Made by a program: the position numbers and the translations under genes | Source: Planococcus sp. CPCC 101016 | GTDB lineage: Bacteria; Bacillota; Bacilli; Bacillales_A; Planococcaceae | Length of the DNA stretch: 64,000 nucleotides | Assembly (NCBI RefSeq): GCF_007859295.1 | Contig: NZ_VOHB01000002.1 | Location: 2,466,043-2,530,042 of the forward strand | Direction: 5' to 3' | Part shown: positions 27,562 through 36,463 of the stretch, one piece after another | Position numbering within the stretch: the first letter of the stretch is position 1 | Layout of the letters: each line of letters begins with the position of its first letter | Notes under the pieces: generated by a model | Seen by the model: only the letters and a program-made list of their open reading frames with translations | Databases searched by the model: none | What the model was told of the DNA's origin: nothing

Positions 27562-28212
27562 TCAGCTAACTGAAAACTGCGCTTCCAACCGGTAAATCGG
27601 CTGGCCTTTTTTCGAAAATTTTTCTTCATACTCCGTCATAATATTCCATTCAGGTTCATTGTCATGAAGATCCAATGATACATCCTTTAATAACATACCA
27701 TATTCAGAAATGCTCGTGAGTGAATATTCGAAAAGTTTTCGGTTGTCCGTCTTGAAATGAATTTCCCCTTTTTCCGGCAAAACGGCCTCGTATAGCTTTA
27801 GAAAAGATTCATGTGTCAATCGCCGTTTGGCGTGGCGTGTTTTTGGCCAAGGATCTGAAAAGTTCAGGTACAATCTGTCCACTTCTGCCTTTTCGAAATA
27901 ATCGGCCATGTCTTTTGCGTTCACTTTTAACAACCGAAGATTGGGTATGCCTCCCTCTTCTTCCAGGATGCTCTCGAGTGCTGTTACAATGACGCTATCA
28001 AACAATTCAATGCCGATGTAGTTGATATCGGGATTGGCTTTTGCCATACCAATGATAAAACGGCCTTTTCCTGTTCCTGCTTCGATGTGAAGCGGCTGCT
28101 TATTGCCGAAGATTTCCTGCCACTTTCCTTTTTTCAGCTGTGGTTCTTGTATAACAATGTCGGGGTGGGAATCGATTAAATCCGCTGCCCATGGTTTAAA
28201 ACGTGATCTCAT
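27562..28212 (-). CDS. trmB: tRNA (guanine-N7-)-methyltransferase
   Basis: Forms m7G46 in the tRNA variable loop. SAM-binding region [15 protein letters not shown] (about 40-54), D/N-rich [22 protein letters not shown] near 120-140, which is diagnostic of TrmB, and the C-terminal [18 protein letters not shown]. 216 residues, normal length. AGAGGATGAAAC precedes the ATG. Confidence 0.95.
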   Translation of the reverse strand: MRSRFKPWAADLIDSHPDIVIQEPQLKKGKWQEIFGNKQPLHIEAGTGKGRFIIGMAKANPDINYIGIELFDSVIVTALESILEEEGGIPNLRLLKVNAKDMADYFEKAEVDRLYLNFSDPWPKTRHAKRRLTHESFLKLYEAVLPEKGEIHFKTDNRKLFEYSLTSISEYGMLLKDVSLDLHDNEPEWNIMTEYEEKFSKKGQPIYRLEAQFSVS

Positions 28213-28234
28213 GTTTCATCCTCTTTCTATACTA

Positions 28235-29143
28235 TTAATTTATTGTTTTCCAGTCATGTTTGCTAATTCTGTACACAACTCGTTCATTATACGGACTTTT
28301 GCCGGCATCGTCGCCATCGACATGCCGGCAAACAGGTTTATCGGTCAAAAGCCTGAATTCAGTGTCGCTTTTTTGGCTGACTTCTTTAAAACGTGTATGT
28401 GTTCCGCTGAATACCGTACCAAAAACCAGCAATAGTTTCAAACGGGAAATTTGATGGACGACCGTCAATTCGAGCATGCCATCATCTGTTTTGGAACGGG
28501 GTGAAATTTTCATGCCGCCACCGAAATAAGGCTGATTGTTGACTGTTGCTAACCAAACATTTTTATAGATGAAGGTACCTCCACCGCTTTCCACCGACAG
28601 AGTAAACCGTTCGAATTTCATCAAGGTCTTGATGACATATGCAAGGTAAGTCAATTTTCCGAGACCTATCCGATTCAAGGTTTTTTTGATGGGCGATTGG
28701 TTGACGGCGATGCTGATTGCAGCGTCTAGACCGATGCCAGAGCTGCTGACAAAATAACAAGCAGCGTCATTAAAAAATTCACCCATGTCTTCGGATTTGA
28801 AAGAAGGATTTTCAAGGAATTTTTCGATTGCCTGGGCATCTTTGAATGTAGGGTAGGCTCTTGCAAAATCATTTCCGGATCCTGCCGCTACAGAGCCGAC
28901 AATAAGTTCTTTTGCCCCGGCCGCCCCCGCAGCGATTTCACGCAGAGTCCCGTCTCCACCAAAGCCGATCAGCAAAACATGCTGCTCGTCTTCCCGATAA
29001 GTTTTTGCAATTTCGGTGGCATGCCCAGGAAAACGAGTGATGACATGCTCGAATGGAAAATGAATTGTTTTTTCAAAACGCTGCCATTTTCTCATGGCTT
29101 TGCCATTGCCTGCAACGGGGTTGATTACAAATACTATTTTCAT
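28235..29143 (-). CDS. ytlR: diacylglycerol/lipid kinase family protein (YtlR)
   Basis: DAGK catalytic domain: INPVAGNGKA at 7-16, the ATP-binding LIGFGGDGTLREIA near 58-71, and GSGNDFARAY near 88. Such enzymes phosphorylate diacylglycerol, sphingoid bases or related lipids at the inner membrane face. No membrane helices. Its own product overlaps: the ytlP stop overlaps this ATG by four bases, so both are co-translated. Lipid substrate unknown. Confidence 0.88.
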   Translation of the reverse strand: MKIVFVINPVAGNGKAMRKWQRFEKTIHFPFEHVITRFPGHATEIAKTYREDEQHVLLIGFGGDGTLREIAAGAAGAKELIVGSVAAGSGNDFARAYPTFKDAQAIEKFLENPSFKSEDMGEFFNDAACYFVSSSGIGLDAAISIAVNQSPIKKTLNRIGLGKLTYLAYVIKTLMKFERFTLSVESGGGTFIYKNVWLATVNNQPYFGGGMKISPRSKTDDGMLELTVVHQISRLKLLLVFGTVFSGTHTRFKEVSQKSDTEFRLLTDKPVCRHVDGDDAGKSPYNERVVYRISKHDWKTIN

Positions 29144-29703
29144 AAACTCTCGCCTTCAGAAACAGTAGGTGCAGTTTCCAGTGGATAATTGGCTATCTTT
29201 TGATAACGGGGGTTGTCCTTCGGCGCAATTCGGAATAACGAAAACTCAGTTGCTTCAAACTGCATATTGCCGATGGAATAGTGCAGATGTATGGGTTCTC
29301 CACCTGCCCATCTGCTGGCTAATGTAATATGCGGTATAAATTTTTTTGCATCTGGTTTGATTTGCAACGATTTCAGAGATTGGCGTACTTGGTGCTGAAG
29401 CTCCTCCAACTCCCTGCTGGTTTCAAGAGATGCATATACTACCCTTGGCGTTAAAGGGTTGCCGAAGGTCTTGATTCCGTCAATCGTCAAACTGAATGAC
29501 TGCTGTTTAATTTCTGCCAACAATTTTTCCACTTGGCCAATTTCCCCATGAACATCTTCACCAATAAACAACAGGGTAATATGCATATCCTGCGGCGGTG
29601 TTTGTCTTTTATGGGTTTGCAGGTTCCAGGCATTCCGCACTTCAGCCAACTTCTCTGCTATGGATGAAGGGATTTTTATTCCGATAAAATAATGTGGTTT
29701 CAT
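29140..29703 (-). CDS. thpR: RNA 2',3'-cyclic phosphodiesterase / 2'-5' RNA ligase family
   Basis: 2H phosphoesterase superfamily with its two HxT motifs, MHITLLFIG (about 45) and PHITLASRW (about 128). These enzymes open 2',3'-cyclic phosphates; the in vivo RNA is unknown. Corresponds to YtlP of B. subtilis. The start at 29703 follows AGGTGATGACA; upstream GTG and ATG codons overlap the ribosome binding site. Confidence 0.87.
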   Translation of the reverse strand: MKPHYFIGIKIPSSIAEKLAEVRNAWNLQTHKRQTPPQDMHITLLFIGEDVHGEIGQVEKLLAEIKQQSFSLTIDGIKTFGNPLTPRVVYASLETSRELEELQHQVRQSLKSLQIKPDAKKFIPHITLASRWAGGEPIHLHYSIGNMQFEATEFSLFRIAPKDNPRYQKIANYPLETAPTVSEGESL

Positions 29704-29743
29704 TGTCATCACCTAGCTTCATTTTACCATGTGAACCGGCCCA

Positions 29744-29775
29744 TAAAAATAGTGATTGGCCAAAGCCAATCACTT
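29744..29775 (-). terminator. dat terminator
   Basis: AGTGATTGGC-CAAA-GCCAATCACT stem with a T-run on the minus strand, after the dat stop. Confidence 0.87.
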
Positions 29776-29795
29776 TTCTTCTGAAATCGATAAGT

Positions 29796-30644
29796 TTATG
29801 ATTTCACGCCCACTTGAATGCGCTCTTCAAATGCGGCCTGCAGTTTCTGCGTCAATTCTCCTGGAACTCCCTGGCCAATTTTGTGGTCGCCAATTGCTAC
29901 AATCGGCATCACTTCGGAAGTTGTGGACGACATAAAGAACTCATCCATTTCCAGTGCCTGGGTTTTTGTGAAAGCTGTTTCTTCCACTGGAATATCTAGC
30001 TCTTTGCATAACTCGAGGATGACTCTGCGCGTAATGCCGTTTAAAATCAGGTTATTGGCAGGATGAGTATAAAGAGTGCCGTTTTTAAAACCATACATAT
30101 TCGATGAACAGCCTTCTGTCACAGTTTCACCTCGGTGTAGAATGGCTTCGAAAAACCCTTCCTCGGTAGCTTCCTGCTTAGCTAAAACATTGCCAAGCAG
30201 ATTCAAGCTCTTGATGTCGCAGCGGAGCCAACGGATATCTTCGATAAATTTAGCGGTTACGCCCGACTTCATGCTTGCCACTGGACGTTCGACCGATTTG
30301 GTATTGCCTGTAATGACGGGATTTGCCTGTACAGGGAACTGGTGCTGCCGTTCTGCAGCACCGCGAGTAATTTGTACATACACTTGGCCATTGTCGATAT
30401 TGTTCATTTCAACAAAATCATACATCATCTTATGAAATACGTCTTTCGTGTAAGGAATGACAATTTTAATTTTGTCCGCACTTTCGTAAAAACGGTCGAT
30501 ATGTTCTTTCGCAGTAAACAAATTCCCCTCATATACACGGATCACTTCGTAAATGCCGTCTCCAAATTGATAGCCGCGATCTTCTTTCGAAATCACCAAA
30601 TCTTCTTCACGAATAAACTCACCATTATGCAATATCAAATCCAT
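29796..30644 (-). CDS. dat: D-amino-acid transaminase
   Basis: Fold type IV PLP aminotransferase making D-glutamate from D-alanine and 2-oxoglutarate, for peptidoglycan. GYQFGDGIYEVIRVY (about 24-38), the PLP lysine in CDIKSLNLLGNVLAKQEA (near 145), and ETVTEGCSSNMYGF near 175 match the family. ATG at 30644 after GAGGG gives 282 residues, as in known enzymes; two earlier ATGs overlap or precede the site. It follows pepV by 17 bases. Confidence 0.92.
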   Translation of the reverse strand: MDLILHNGEFIREEDLVISKEDRGYQFGDGIYEVIRVYEGNLFTAKEHIDRFYESADKIKIVIPYTKDVFHKMMYDFVEMNNIDNGQVYVQITRGAAERQHQFPVQANPVITGNTKSVERPVASMKSGVTAKFIEDIRWLRCDIKSLNLLGNVLAKQEATEEGFFEAILHRGETVTEGCSSNMYGFKNGTLYTHPANNLILNGITRRVILELCKELDIPVEETAFTKTQALEMDEFFMSSTTSEVMPIVAIGDHKIGQGVPGELTQKLQAAFEERIQVGVKS

Positions 30645-30661
30645 ATCCATACCCTCTTTCC

Positions 30662-32035
30662 TCATTTTTTACATGCCAATTGATAAATCGCTTCTGCATA
30701 AATCGCAGTCGCTTTAACTAAATTGTCGATGTCGACAAATTCATCCGCTTGATGGGCAACATCCGGTTCGCCTGGAAACAGCATACCGAAAGCCACTCCT
30801 TTGTCCAATACACGCGCATAGGTGCCTCCACCGATGGCAATAAGGTTTGCTGTGTTGCCAGTCTGCTTTTCATATGCGCTTTGCAGCGTCTTGATGAATG
30901 GATCGTTTTCATCCACATAATGAGGAGGGGAATTGGACGCAATGTCCAGCACGAAATCCTTCAACTGATAGGCAGCCATCTTTTCTTCAAATGGGTAACT
31001 GACGGAATACCGCATGCTGACATTGATCATGGCGGTTTTATTTATCTCAAAACGGATAACTCCGGCATTGAATGTCGTTTCTCCCGATTGCTCGTCCGTA
31101 AAATCAAGTCCGAGCTTCCGCCCTCGTGAATCTTTGTAAAAGGTATCAGCGACAAATGCCACAAACTTCTGTCCATCGCCCTTCAAGCGATCTTTTAGAA
31201 ACAGTGCCAAAAGAATTCCAGCATTGATGCCGTTGTCCGGCTCCATGGCGTGTGCCGATTTCCCATGGATGGTCAATTCGGTTGAACCGTTATGCTGTTC
31301 AACTACCCCTTTCACTTGGTGTTCAATACAAAACGCCCTAAACTCTTTTTGCCATTCTTCCAACTGGCCGTTTAAAATGGCCGTCGCTTTATCAGGCACC
31401 ATATTGGTCCGGTAACCTGAAATAAATGACTCGAGGATGTCATCCTCATAGATCGAAAAAGTTGAAAAAACTAAGTCGGCAATGCCTTTTTCCGCATTGA
31501 TGATGGGAAAATCGGCATCCGGAGCAAAAGCAGCATCCGGCATTTCTTCTGTTTGGAAATAGCGTTCTACACAACGGAAACCGCTTTCTTCATCAGTACC
31601 GATAATTAGTCGAATCCGTTTTGTAAATTCTACACCTGCATCCTTCAGCATATTCAAAGCAGTCCATGCAGCAATGGTCGGCCCTTTATCATCGATGGCT
31701 CCACGGCCATACAGACGACCTTTATGGATTTCTCCACCAAACGGATCTTTTGTCCATCCTTCGCCCGCTGGCACAACATCGACATGCCCTAAAATTCCGA
31801 GCAACTCTTCGCCTTGGCCAATTTCAAGATGTCCAGCGACATCAGCAACATTTTTAACTGAATAACCTTGTTCTTTTCCTTTTTCCAAAAACCAATCCAA
31901 TGCCTGTTTAACTTCTTTCCCAAAAGGAGCCGTTGGCGTTGTTTCGTCACTTAATATGCTGGGAATCGCTACTAATTCCTGTAATTCACTCAGCATGGTT
32001 TTTTTGCGTTTTGTTGCTTCTTGCAGCCAATCCAT
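30662..32035 (-). CDS. pepV: M20 dipeptidase PepV-like
   Basis: Two-zinc M20 peptidase of the PepV type acting on dipeptides with broad specificity. Metal motifs: GILGHVDVVPAGEGW (about 83-97), GRGAIDDKGP near 112, IIGTDEESGFRC near 146, DADFPI near 173, and a C-terminal H in DVAHQADEFV. 457 residues, normal for PepV. AAAGGAGTGTGAAAC precedes the ATG. Corresponds to YtjP of B. subtilis. Confidence 0.92.
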   Translation of the reverse strand: MDWLQEATKRKKTMLSELQELVAIPSILSDETTPTAPFGKEVKQALDWFLEKGKEQGYSVKNVADVAGHLEIGQGEELLGILGHVDVVPAGEGWTKDPFGGEIHKGRLYGRGAIDDKGPTIAAWTALNMLKDAGVEFTKRIRLIIGTDEESGFRCVERYFQTEEMPDAAFAPDADFPIINAEKGIADLVFSTFSIYEDDILESFISGYRTNMVPDKATAILNGQLEEWQKEFRAFCIEHQVKGVVEQHNGSTELTIHGKSAHAMEPDNGINAGILLALFLKDRLKGDGQKFVAFVADTFYKDSRGRKLGLDFTDEQSGETTFNAGVIRFEINKTAMINVSMRYSVSYPFEEKMAAYQLKDFVLDIASNSPPHYVDENDPFIKTLQSAYEKQTGNTANLIAIGGGTYARVLDKGVAFGMLFPGEPDVAHQADEFVDIDNLVKATAIYAEAIYQLACKK

Positions 32036-32336
32036 GTTTCACACTCCTTTTTGTTATGGCTATTGTACACCTTTTTTCAATAAATTAAAGAACTAGCCTT
32101 CAATTTACACAATAAATTCTGTTTTCAATTGTTATTTTTAAGTAAAAATAAAGGAAAATCCTAGAATTCGAGATGTTTTTCCGCTATAATCAAATTGTCA
32201 GACTAGTTAGATTGACACATATTTTAGGAAAAGGGGCTGTCTTTGGCATCTATCATAAACCTGCTGTATAAACCTCAGCACATCGTCCGCTAGTCTTTGC
32301 CAATGGGAAAAAAGATGAAGGAGTGGTTCTTTTAAC
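32036..32336. other. 301-base gap between pepV and ytzE, possible structured leader
   Basis: TATAAT at 32185-32190 on the plus strand could start a leader of about 140 bases before ytzE. Within it AGACTAG (32200-32206) and CTAGTCT (32290-32296) could pair. No ORF with a ribosome binding site was seen other than ytzE itself. Confidence 0.35.
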
Positions 32337-32558
32337 ATGAAACCTACAACTGATCGCATGCTCATTCGAATTAAAGATATGTATAAGTACATTCTCGAAA
32401 ACGGGACTGTAACGACGCAAGATCTTGTCGATGAATTCGGCATCACTCCTCGCACCATTCAAAGAGATTTGAATGTGTTAGCCTTTAACGACTTGGTGAT
32501 AAGCCCAACTCGAGGCAAATGGACAACGACGCAACGAAAAGTGAAAATGACATCCTAA
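32337..32558 (+). CDS. ytzE: YtzE, small DeoR-type helix-turn-helix protein
   Basis: 73 residues consisting almost only of a DeoR winged helix-turn-helix: MYKYILENGTVTTQDLVDEF (15-34) then GITPRTIQRDLNVLAFNDLV. There is no sensor domain. AAGGAGTGGTTCTTTTAAC precedes the ATG. B. subtilis YtzE is of about the same size. Targets are unknown. Confidence 0.88.
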   Translation: MKPTTDRMLIRIKDMYKYILENGTVTTQDLVDEFGITPRTIQRDLNVLAFNDLVISPTRGKWTTTQRKVKMTS

Positions 32559-32571
32559 ACCGATTTCCTAA

Positions 32572-32612
32572 ACAAAGAAAATGACCGCAACTATGCGGTC
32601 ATTTTCTTTGTT
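32572..32612. terminator. bidirectional terminator ytzE / rsuA
   Basis: AAAGAAAATGACCGCA-ACTA-TGCGGTCATTTTCTTT perfect stem between converging genes. Confidence 0.93.
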
Positions 32613-33312
32613 TTAAACTATCTACTTCCTGTTCCGTCAAATGGCGGTATTCTCCAAGAGCTAGGTCCGGATCTAGGCTCAATGGCCCCATCGATAAACG
32701 CTTTAAGTATACTACGCGTTTGCCGACACTCTCGAACATCCGCTTGACTTGGTGAAACTTGCCTTCTGTGATTGTCAATTCGATTTTGGAAAAAGCGCCG
32801 CTTTCCAGTATATTCAGACTGGCCGGCTTCGTTACATAGCCATCGTCCAGCTCTACACCTTTTTCAAACGCTTCCTTATCCTCTTCTGTAACTCTTCCTT
32901 CTATTAACGCATAATAAGTTTTGTCCACATGCTTTTTAGGAGACAATAACTCATGCGCCAATTTGCCGTCATTCGTCAGCAGCAGAAACCCTTCGGTATC
33001 CTTGTCGAGGCGGCCAACCGGAAACGGTTCAAAATGCTGGTCTTCTTCCGCCAGCAAATCGATGACCGTCTGATCGTATTTATCCTCCGTCGCCGAGATG
33101 ACGTCCTGCGGTTTATTCATCAGCAGGTAAATGAATTCGCTATAAATAACAGCCTCTCCACCCACCAATACTTGATCGGCATGTTCATCGACATGCACTT
33201 TAGGATCGCGGACGACTTTGCCGTTCACTTCCACCGCTTTTGTTTTCAGCAGAATCTTGACTTCTTTCCTGGAGCCAAAGCCCATGTTGGATAGGAATTT
33301 ATCTATGCGCAT
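32599..33312 (-). CDS. ytzG: RsuA/RluB-family rRNA pseudouridine synthase
   Basis: N-terminal S4 RNA-binding domain (1-60, MRIDKFLSNMGFGSRKEV) and a pseudouridine synthase domain with the catalytic Asp in GRLDKDTEGFLLLTNDG (about 101-117). Likely modifies 16S rRNA U516, as RsuA does; in B. subtilis YtzG occupies this position. The C-terminal KRMFESVGKRVVYLKR is typical. It follows murJ by ten bases, AGGAGTGACTGT before the ATG. Confidence 0.92.
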   Translation of the reverse strand: MRIDKFLSNMGFGSRKEVKILLKTKAVEVNGKVVRDPKVHVDEHADQVLVGGEAVIYSEFIYLLMNKPQDVISATEDKYDQTVIDLLAEEDQHFEPFPVGRLDKDTEGFLLLTNDGKLAHELLSPKKHVDKTYYALIEGRVTEEDKEAFEKGVELDDGYVTKPASLNILESGAFSKIELTITEGKFHQVKRMFESVGKRVVYLKRLSMGPLSLDPDLALGEYRHLTEQEVDSLKQRK

Positions 33313-33322
33313 ACAGTCACTC

Positions 33323-34927
33323 CTAAAAACCGAATTTGCGGGATATTCTTGTTATTTTTGAACCCAGCAATTTCTGCGCCAGCCCGGTCTTTAAGCCAAG
33401 GTAACCATAAACAATTGCCCCGACCCCACCAATCAAAATGATGCGCAGCATTGACTGGAATTTACTGTCCATGCCAATAAACAGATCCAAGCCTGACATT
33501 GACAAGTATACTGCTCCTGCCATGATCACATTTAAAATGACAATCAGGATGACACGTCTACCCACCATCTGCGAATGATAGTTCATGGTTTTGACGATGA
33601 CCAGCATATTCATGCCGATGGCTACCAAGTAGCCGATAATCGTCGCTGCAATTGCACCATCCGTTTCAAAACGTTCAATGAGCGGAGTATTTAAAATCCA
33701 TTTCAAAAATAAGCCGAGAGACAAATTGATGATAATCCATTTTTGCTTGTTGATGCCTTGCAGGATTGAAGCTGTAACCGGGAATGCCGAGAAGAGAATA
33801 GCAACCGGCAAGTAATGCGCCAAAATTTCAGACCCAACTTCACTCACTTCATAGAACACATGGTAAAGTTCATCAGACAGCATCGTCATGCCGATGACAG
33901 CTGGCAATGTGAGGAACAACAGAACCTGTATCGATTGATCCAATGTTCGTGACACTTGAAGCGTTTCATTCCGTGTAAAATGCTTGGTGATCAACGGAAT
34001 TAATGCCATTGAAAAACCGGTCGCCAGCATAACTGGAATCATGACTAATTTATGGGCAGTCAAGTTCAAGATTCCAAGCAAGTCGATTTCTGAGAAATTG
34101 CCGCCAGAACTCATCGCCCGGTTGAAAGTCATCAAGTCGACAAATTGGAATAAAGGATTGGCAATCCCAAGGAAAATGACGGGAACTGCATAAATAACAA
34201 TTTCCTTGTACATATCACGTAATTTAACGTCATAGGATTCAACCGAATTCGCAAGCAGGCGATTGTATTCCGGTTTTTTCTTTTTCCAGAAATAAGCCAA
34301 AGTGACAATACCGCCAAGCGCTCCGATTGCCGCAGACAAAACGGCAAATTGAATTGCTGTTTTTGGTGTACCGCCAAAGATATAGATAACCGCAAAAGCT
34401 CCGCCTAATAGGAAAATGATGCGGACAATCTGTTCAACCAGTTGGGAAACTGCGGTCGGCATCATGTAGTTATAGCCTTGGAAAAACCCTCTCCAAAGGC
34501 TCATGAATGGGACGACGATCAGGGCAAAGCTGACCCAACGGATCGCTTCGGTGACATCTTCAACCGAATAAATTCGTTCATCTTCAGAAATGGTGATGCG
34601 GGCAAGCGGCTCCGCAAAGAGATAAAGCAATAAGAAAGAAACAAAGCCGGTGATCATCATTGTCAGCAAGCCTGACTTTAATAATCTCCTTCCTGTTTCA
34701 TAATCACCGAGGGAATTGTATTTAGCGGTGAATTTTGAAAAAGCGATCGGAGCTCCTGAAATGGCCAGTGCCAGCATCAGGTTATACGGTATGTATGCGT
34801 ATTGATAAAGACCAATATTGTCTTCTCCCACCATGCTGTAGAACGGGATGATATAAATAACACCGAGGATTTTTGATAAAAATAACCCTAAAGTTAAAAT
34901 GGCTGTACCTTTAATTAATGATGACAT
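33323..34927 (-). CDS. murJ: lipid II flippase MurJ / YtgP (MOP superfamily)
   Basis: Polytopic inner-membrane protein of about 14 helices in the polysaccharide transporter/MVF family. It starts KGTAILTLGLFLSKILGVIYIIPFYSMVG. B. subtilis YtgP is functionally a MurJ flippase moving lipid II across the membrane. 534 residues, normal. GGAAGTGCAGA precedes the ATG. Its position with murC, a class A PBP and dat in the same window gives a cell-wall group, although not one operon. Confidence 0.9.
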   Translation of the reverse strand: MSSLIKGTAILTLGLFLSKILGVIYIIPFYSMVGEDNIGLYQYAYIPYNLMLALAISGAPIAFSKFTAKYNSLGDYETGRRLLKSGLLTMMITGFVSFLLLYLFAEPLARITISEDERIYSVEDVTEAIRWVSFALIVVPFMSLWRGFFQGYNYMMPTAVSQLVEQIVRIIFLLGGAFAVIYIFGGTPKTAIQFAVLSAAIGALGGIVTLAYFWKKKKPEYNRLLANSVESYDVKLRDMYKEIVIYAVPVIFLGIANPLFQFVDLMTFNRAMSSGGNFSEIDLLGILNLTAHKLVMIPVMLATGFSMALIPLITKHFTRNETLQVSRTLDQSIQVLLFLTLPAVIGMTMLSDELYHVFYEVSEVGSEILAHYLPVAILFSAFPVTASILQGINKQKWIIINLSLGLFLKWILNTPLIERFETDGAIAATIIGYLVAIGMNMLVIVKTMNYHSQMVGRRVILIVILNVIMAGAVYLSMSGLDLFIGMDSKFQSMLRIILIGGVGAIVYGYLGLKTGLAQKLLGSKITRISRKFGF

Positions 34928-35054
34928 TCTGCACTTCCTGTCTTGTTCGTTTTAAAAGCAATCTACACGATAGTTTACACCTATAGAAGAAATTACTCAA
35001 CGTGTTTCGCATCATCGTGTATACTGAAAGAAAAACGAAAGCGAGTTCTTATGT

Positions 35055-36338
35055 ATGTATGACGTTATAATCATCGGTGGGGGTCCCTCCGGTTTAATGG
35101 CATCAATTGCCGCAGCTTCCAATAACCAAAAGGTTTTATTGATCGAAAAAGGAAAGAAATTAGGGAAAAAATTAATTATTTCAGGCGGAGGGCGTTGCAA
35201 TGTGACCAACCGGCTGCCTCTTGACGAAATTGTGAAACATATACCAGGAAATGGCCGTTTTCTTCACAGCCCGTTTTCCGTATTCAATAACGAAGACATC
35301 ATTTCCTTTTTTGAAGGCCTTGGTGTCGCTTTAAAAGAAGAAGATCATGGACGGATGTTTCCGGTCTCGAACCGGGCACAGGACGTTGCCGATGCGATGT
35401 TCAAAGAAATGGACCGGCTGAATGTCACGGTCCTGCTCGACTCACCCGTCAAAAAACTATTGATGACCGACGAGCATATAACGGGTGTCCGTCTCCATAC
35501 TGGCGAAGAGTATACAGCCAAAGCAATTGTGGTGGCAGTTGGCGGCAAGGCTGTTCCGCAAACCGGTTCTACAGGAGACGGCTATCCGTGGGCGGAAAAA
35601 GCAGGACACACAGTCACTGATCTCTATCCAACCGAGGTGCCGCTGCTGTCGAAAGAAGCTTTTATTGTCAGCCGTGAACTTCAAGGTTTGGCATTGCGCG
35701 ACGCAGCCGTGACGGTCCTTAATAAAAAAGGCAAAGTATTGGTGACTCATCAGATGGATATGCTTTTCACCCATTTCGGATTGAGCGGTCCTGCTGTGTT
35801 GCGCTGCAGCCAGTACGTAGTCAAGGAAATGAAAAAAAATGGCGGACAGCCAGTGGAAATGCGAATCAATTCTCTGCCGGATGAAAATGCGGAATCCGCT
35901 TTCCAACTGCTGCTTAAAATGATGAAAGCTGAACCGAAAAAATCAGTGAAAAACGTTTGGAAAAGCCTTGCTCAGGAACGTTGGCTGCTATTTCTTCTTG
36001 GTCGTGCAGACATCGATCCACAATTGACTGGCGCAGAACTGGCCAGCGAAAAAGTACGGGCATTTGCCCAACAGCTGACAGCCTGTACGATGTTTGTAAA
36101 CGGGACACAGCCGATTGAAAAAGCCTTTGTCACTGGCGGCGGTGTTTCCATCAAAGAAATCGAACCAAAGACGATGGCTTCTAAAAAGAAACCGGGCTTA
36201 TACTTCTGCGGTGAAATCCTGGATATCCACGGTTATACCGGCGGCTACAACATCACTTCTGCACTTGTGACCGGCAATGTCGCTGGACAAAGTGCAGCGC
36301 GGTTTGCGAAAGAAAACCCGGTTGAAAGCGGAGTTTAA
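35055..36338 (+). CDS. ytfP: HI0933-like flavoprotein (YtfP), NAD(P)/FAD-dependent oxidoreductase
   Basis: N-terminal dinucleotide-binding motif [16 protein letters not shown] (5-20), [10 protein letters not shown] near 45, the central [15 protein letters not shown] near 160, and C-terminal [12 protein letters not shown] and [15 protein letters not shown]. The HI0933 family is widespread but its substrate is unknown. The ribosome binding site (AAAGCGAG) is weak and the ATG at 35055 overlaps another ATG four bases before it in a different frame. Confidence 0.9.
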   Translation: MYDVIIIGGGPSGLMASIAAASNNQKVLLIEKGKKLGKKLIISGGGRCNVTNRLPLDEIVKHIPGNGRFLHSPFSVFNNEDIISFFEGLGVALKEEDHGRMFPVSNRAQDVADAMFKEMDRLNVTVLLDSPVKKLLMTDEHITGVRLHTGEEYTAKAIVVAVGGKAVPQTGSTGDGYPWAEKAGHTVTDLYPTEVPLLSKEAFIVSRELQGLALRDAAVTVLNKKGKVLVTHQMDMLFTHFGLSGPAVLRCSQYVVKEMKKNGGQPVEMRINSLPDENAESAFQLLLKMMKAEPKKSVKNVWKSLAQERWLLFLLGRADIDPQLTGAELASEKVRAFAQQLTACTMFVNGTQPIEKAFVTGGGVSIKEIEPKTMASKKKPGLYFCGEILDIHGYTGGYNITSALVTGNVAGQSAARFAKENPVESGV

Positions 36339-36401
36339 ACGTTAAAGGCAGCCGAAGCCTGTATAAAAGAAAGAGTTTTATGATTCAACATATGAGCATC
36401 C

Positions 36402-36448
36402 AAAAAAGAGGCAAGCCGGAAATAAATCCGGCCTGCCTCTTTTTTTAT
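36402..36448. terminator. bidirectional terminator ytfP / leuS
   Basis: AAAAAAGAGGCAAGCCGG-AAATAAAT-CCGGCCTGCCTCTTTTTTT between converging genes. Confidence 0.92.
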
Positions 36449-36463
36449 ACTCTACTTTTCTTT

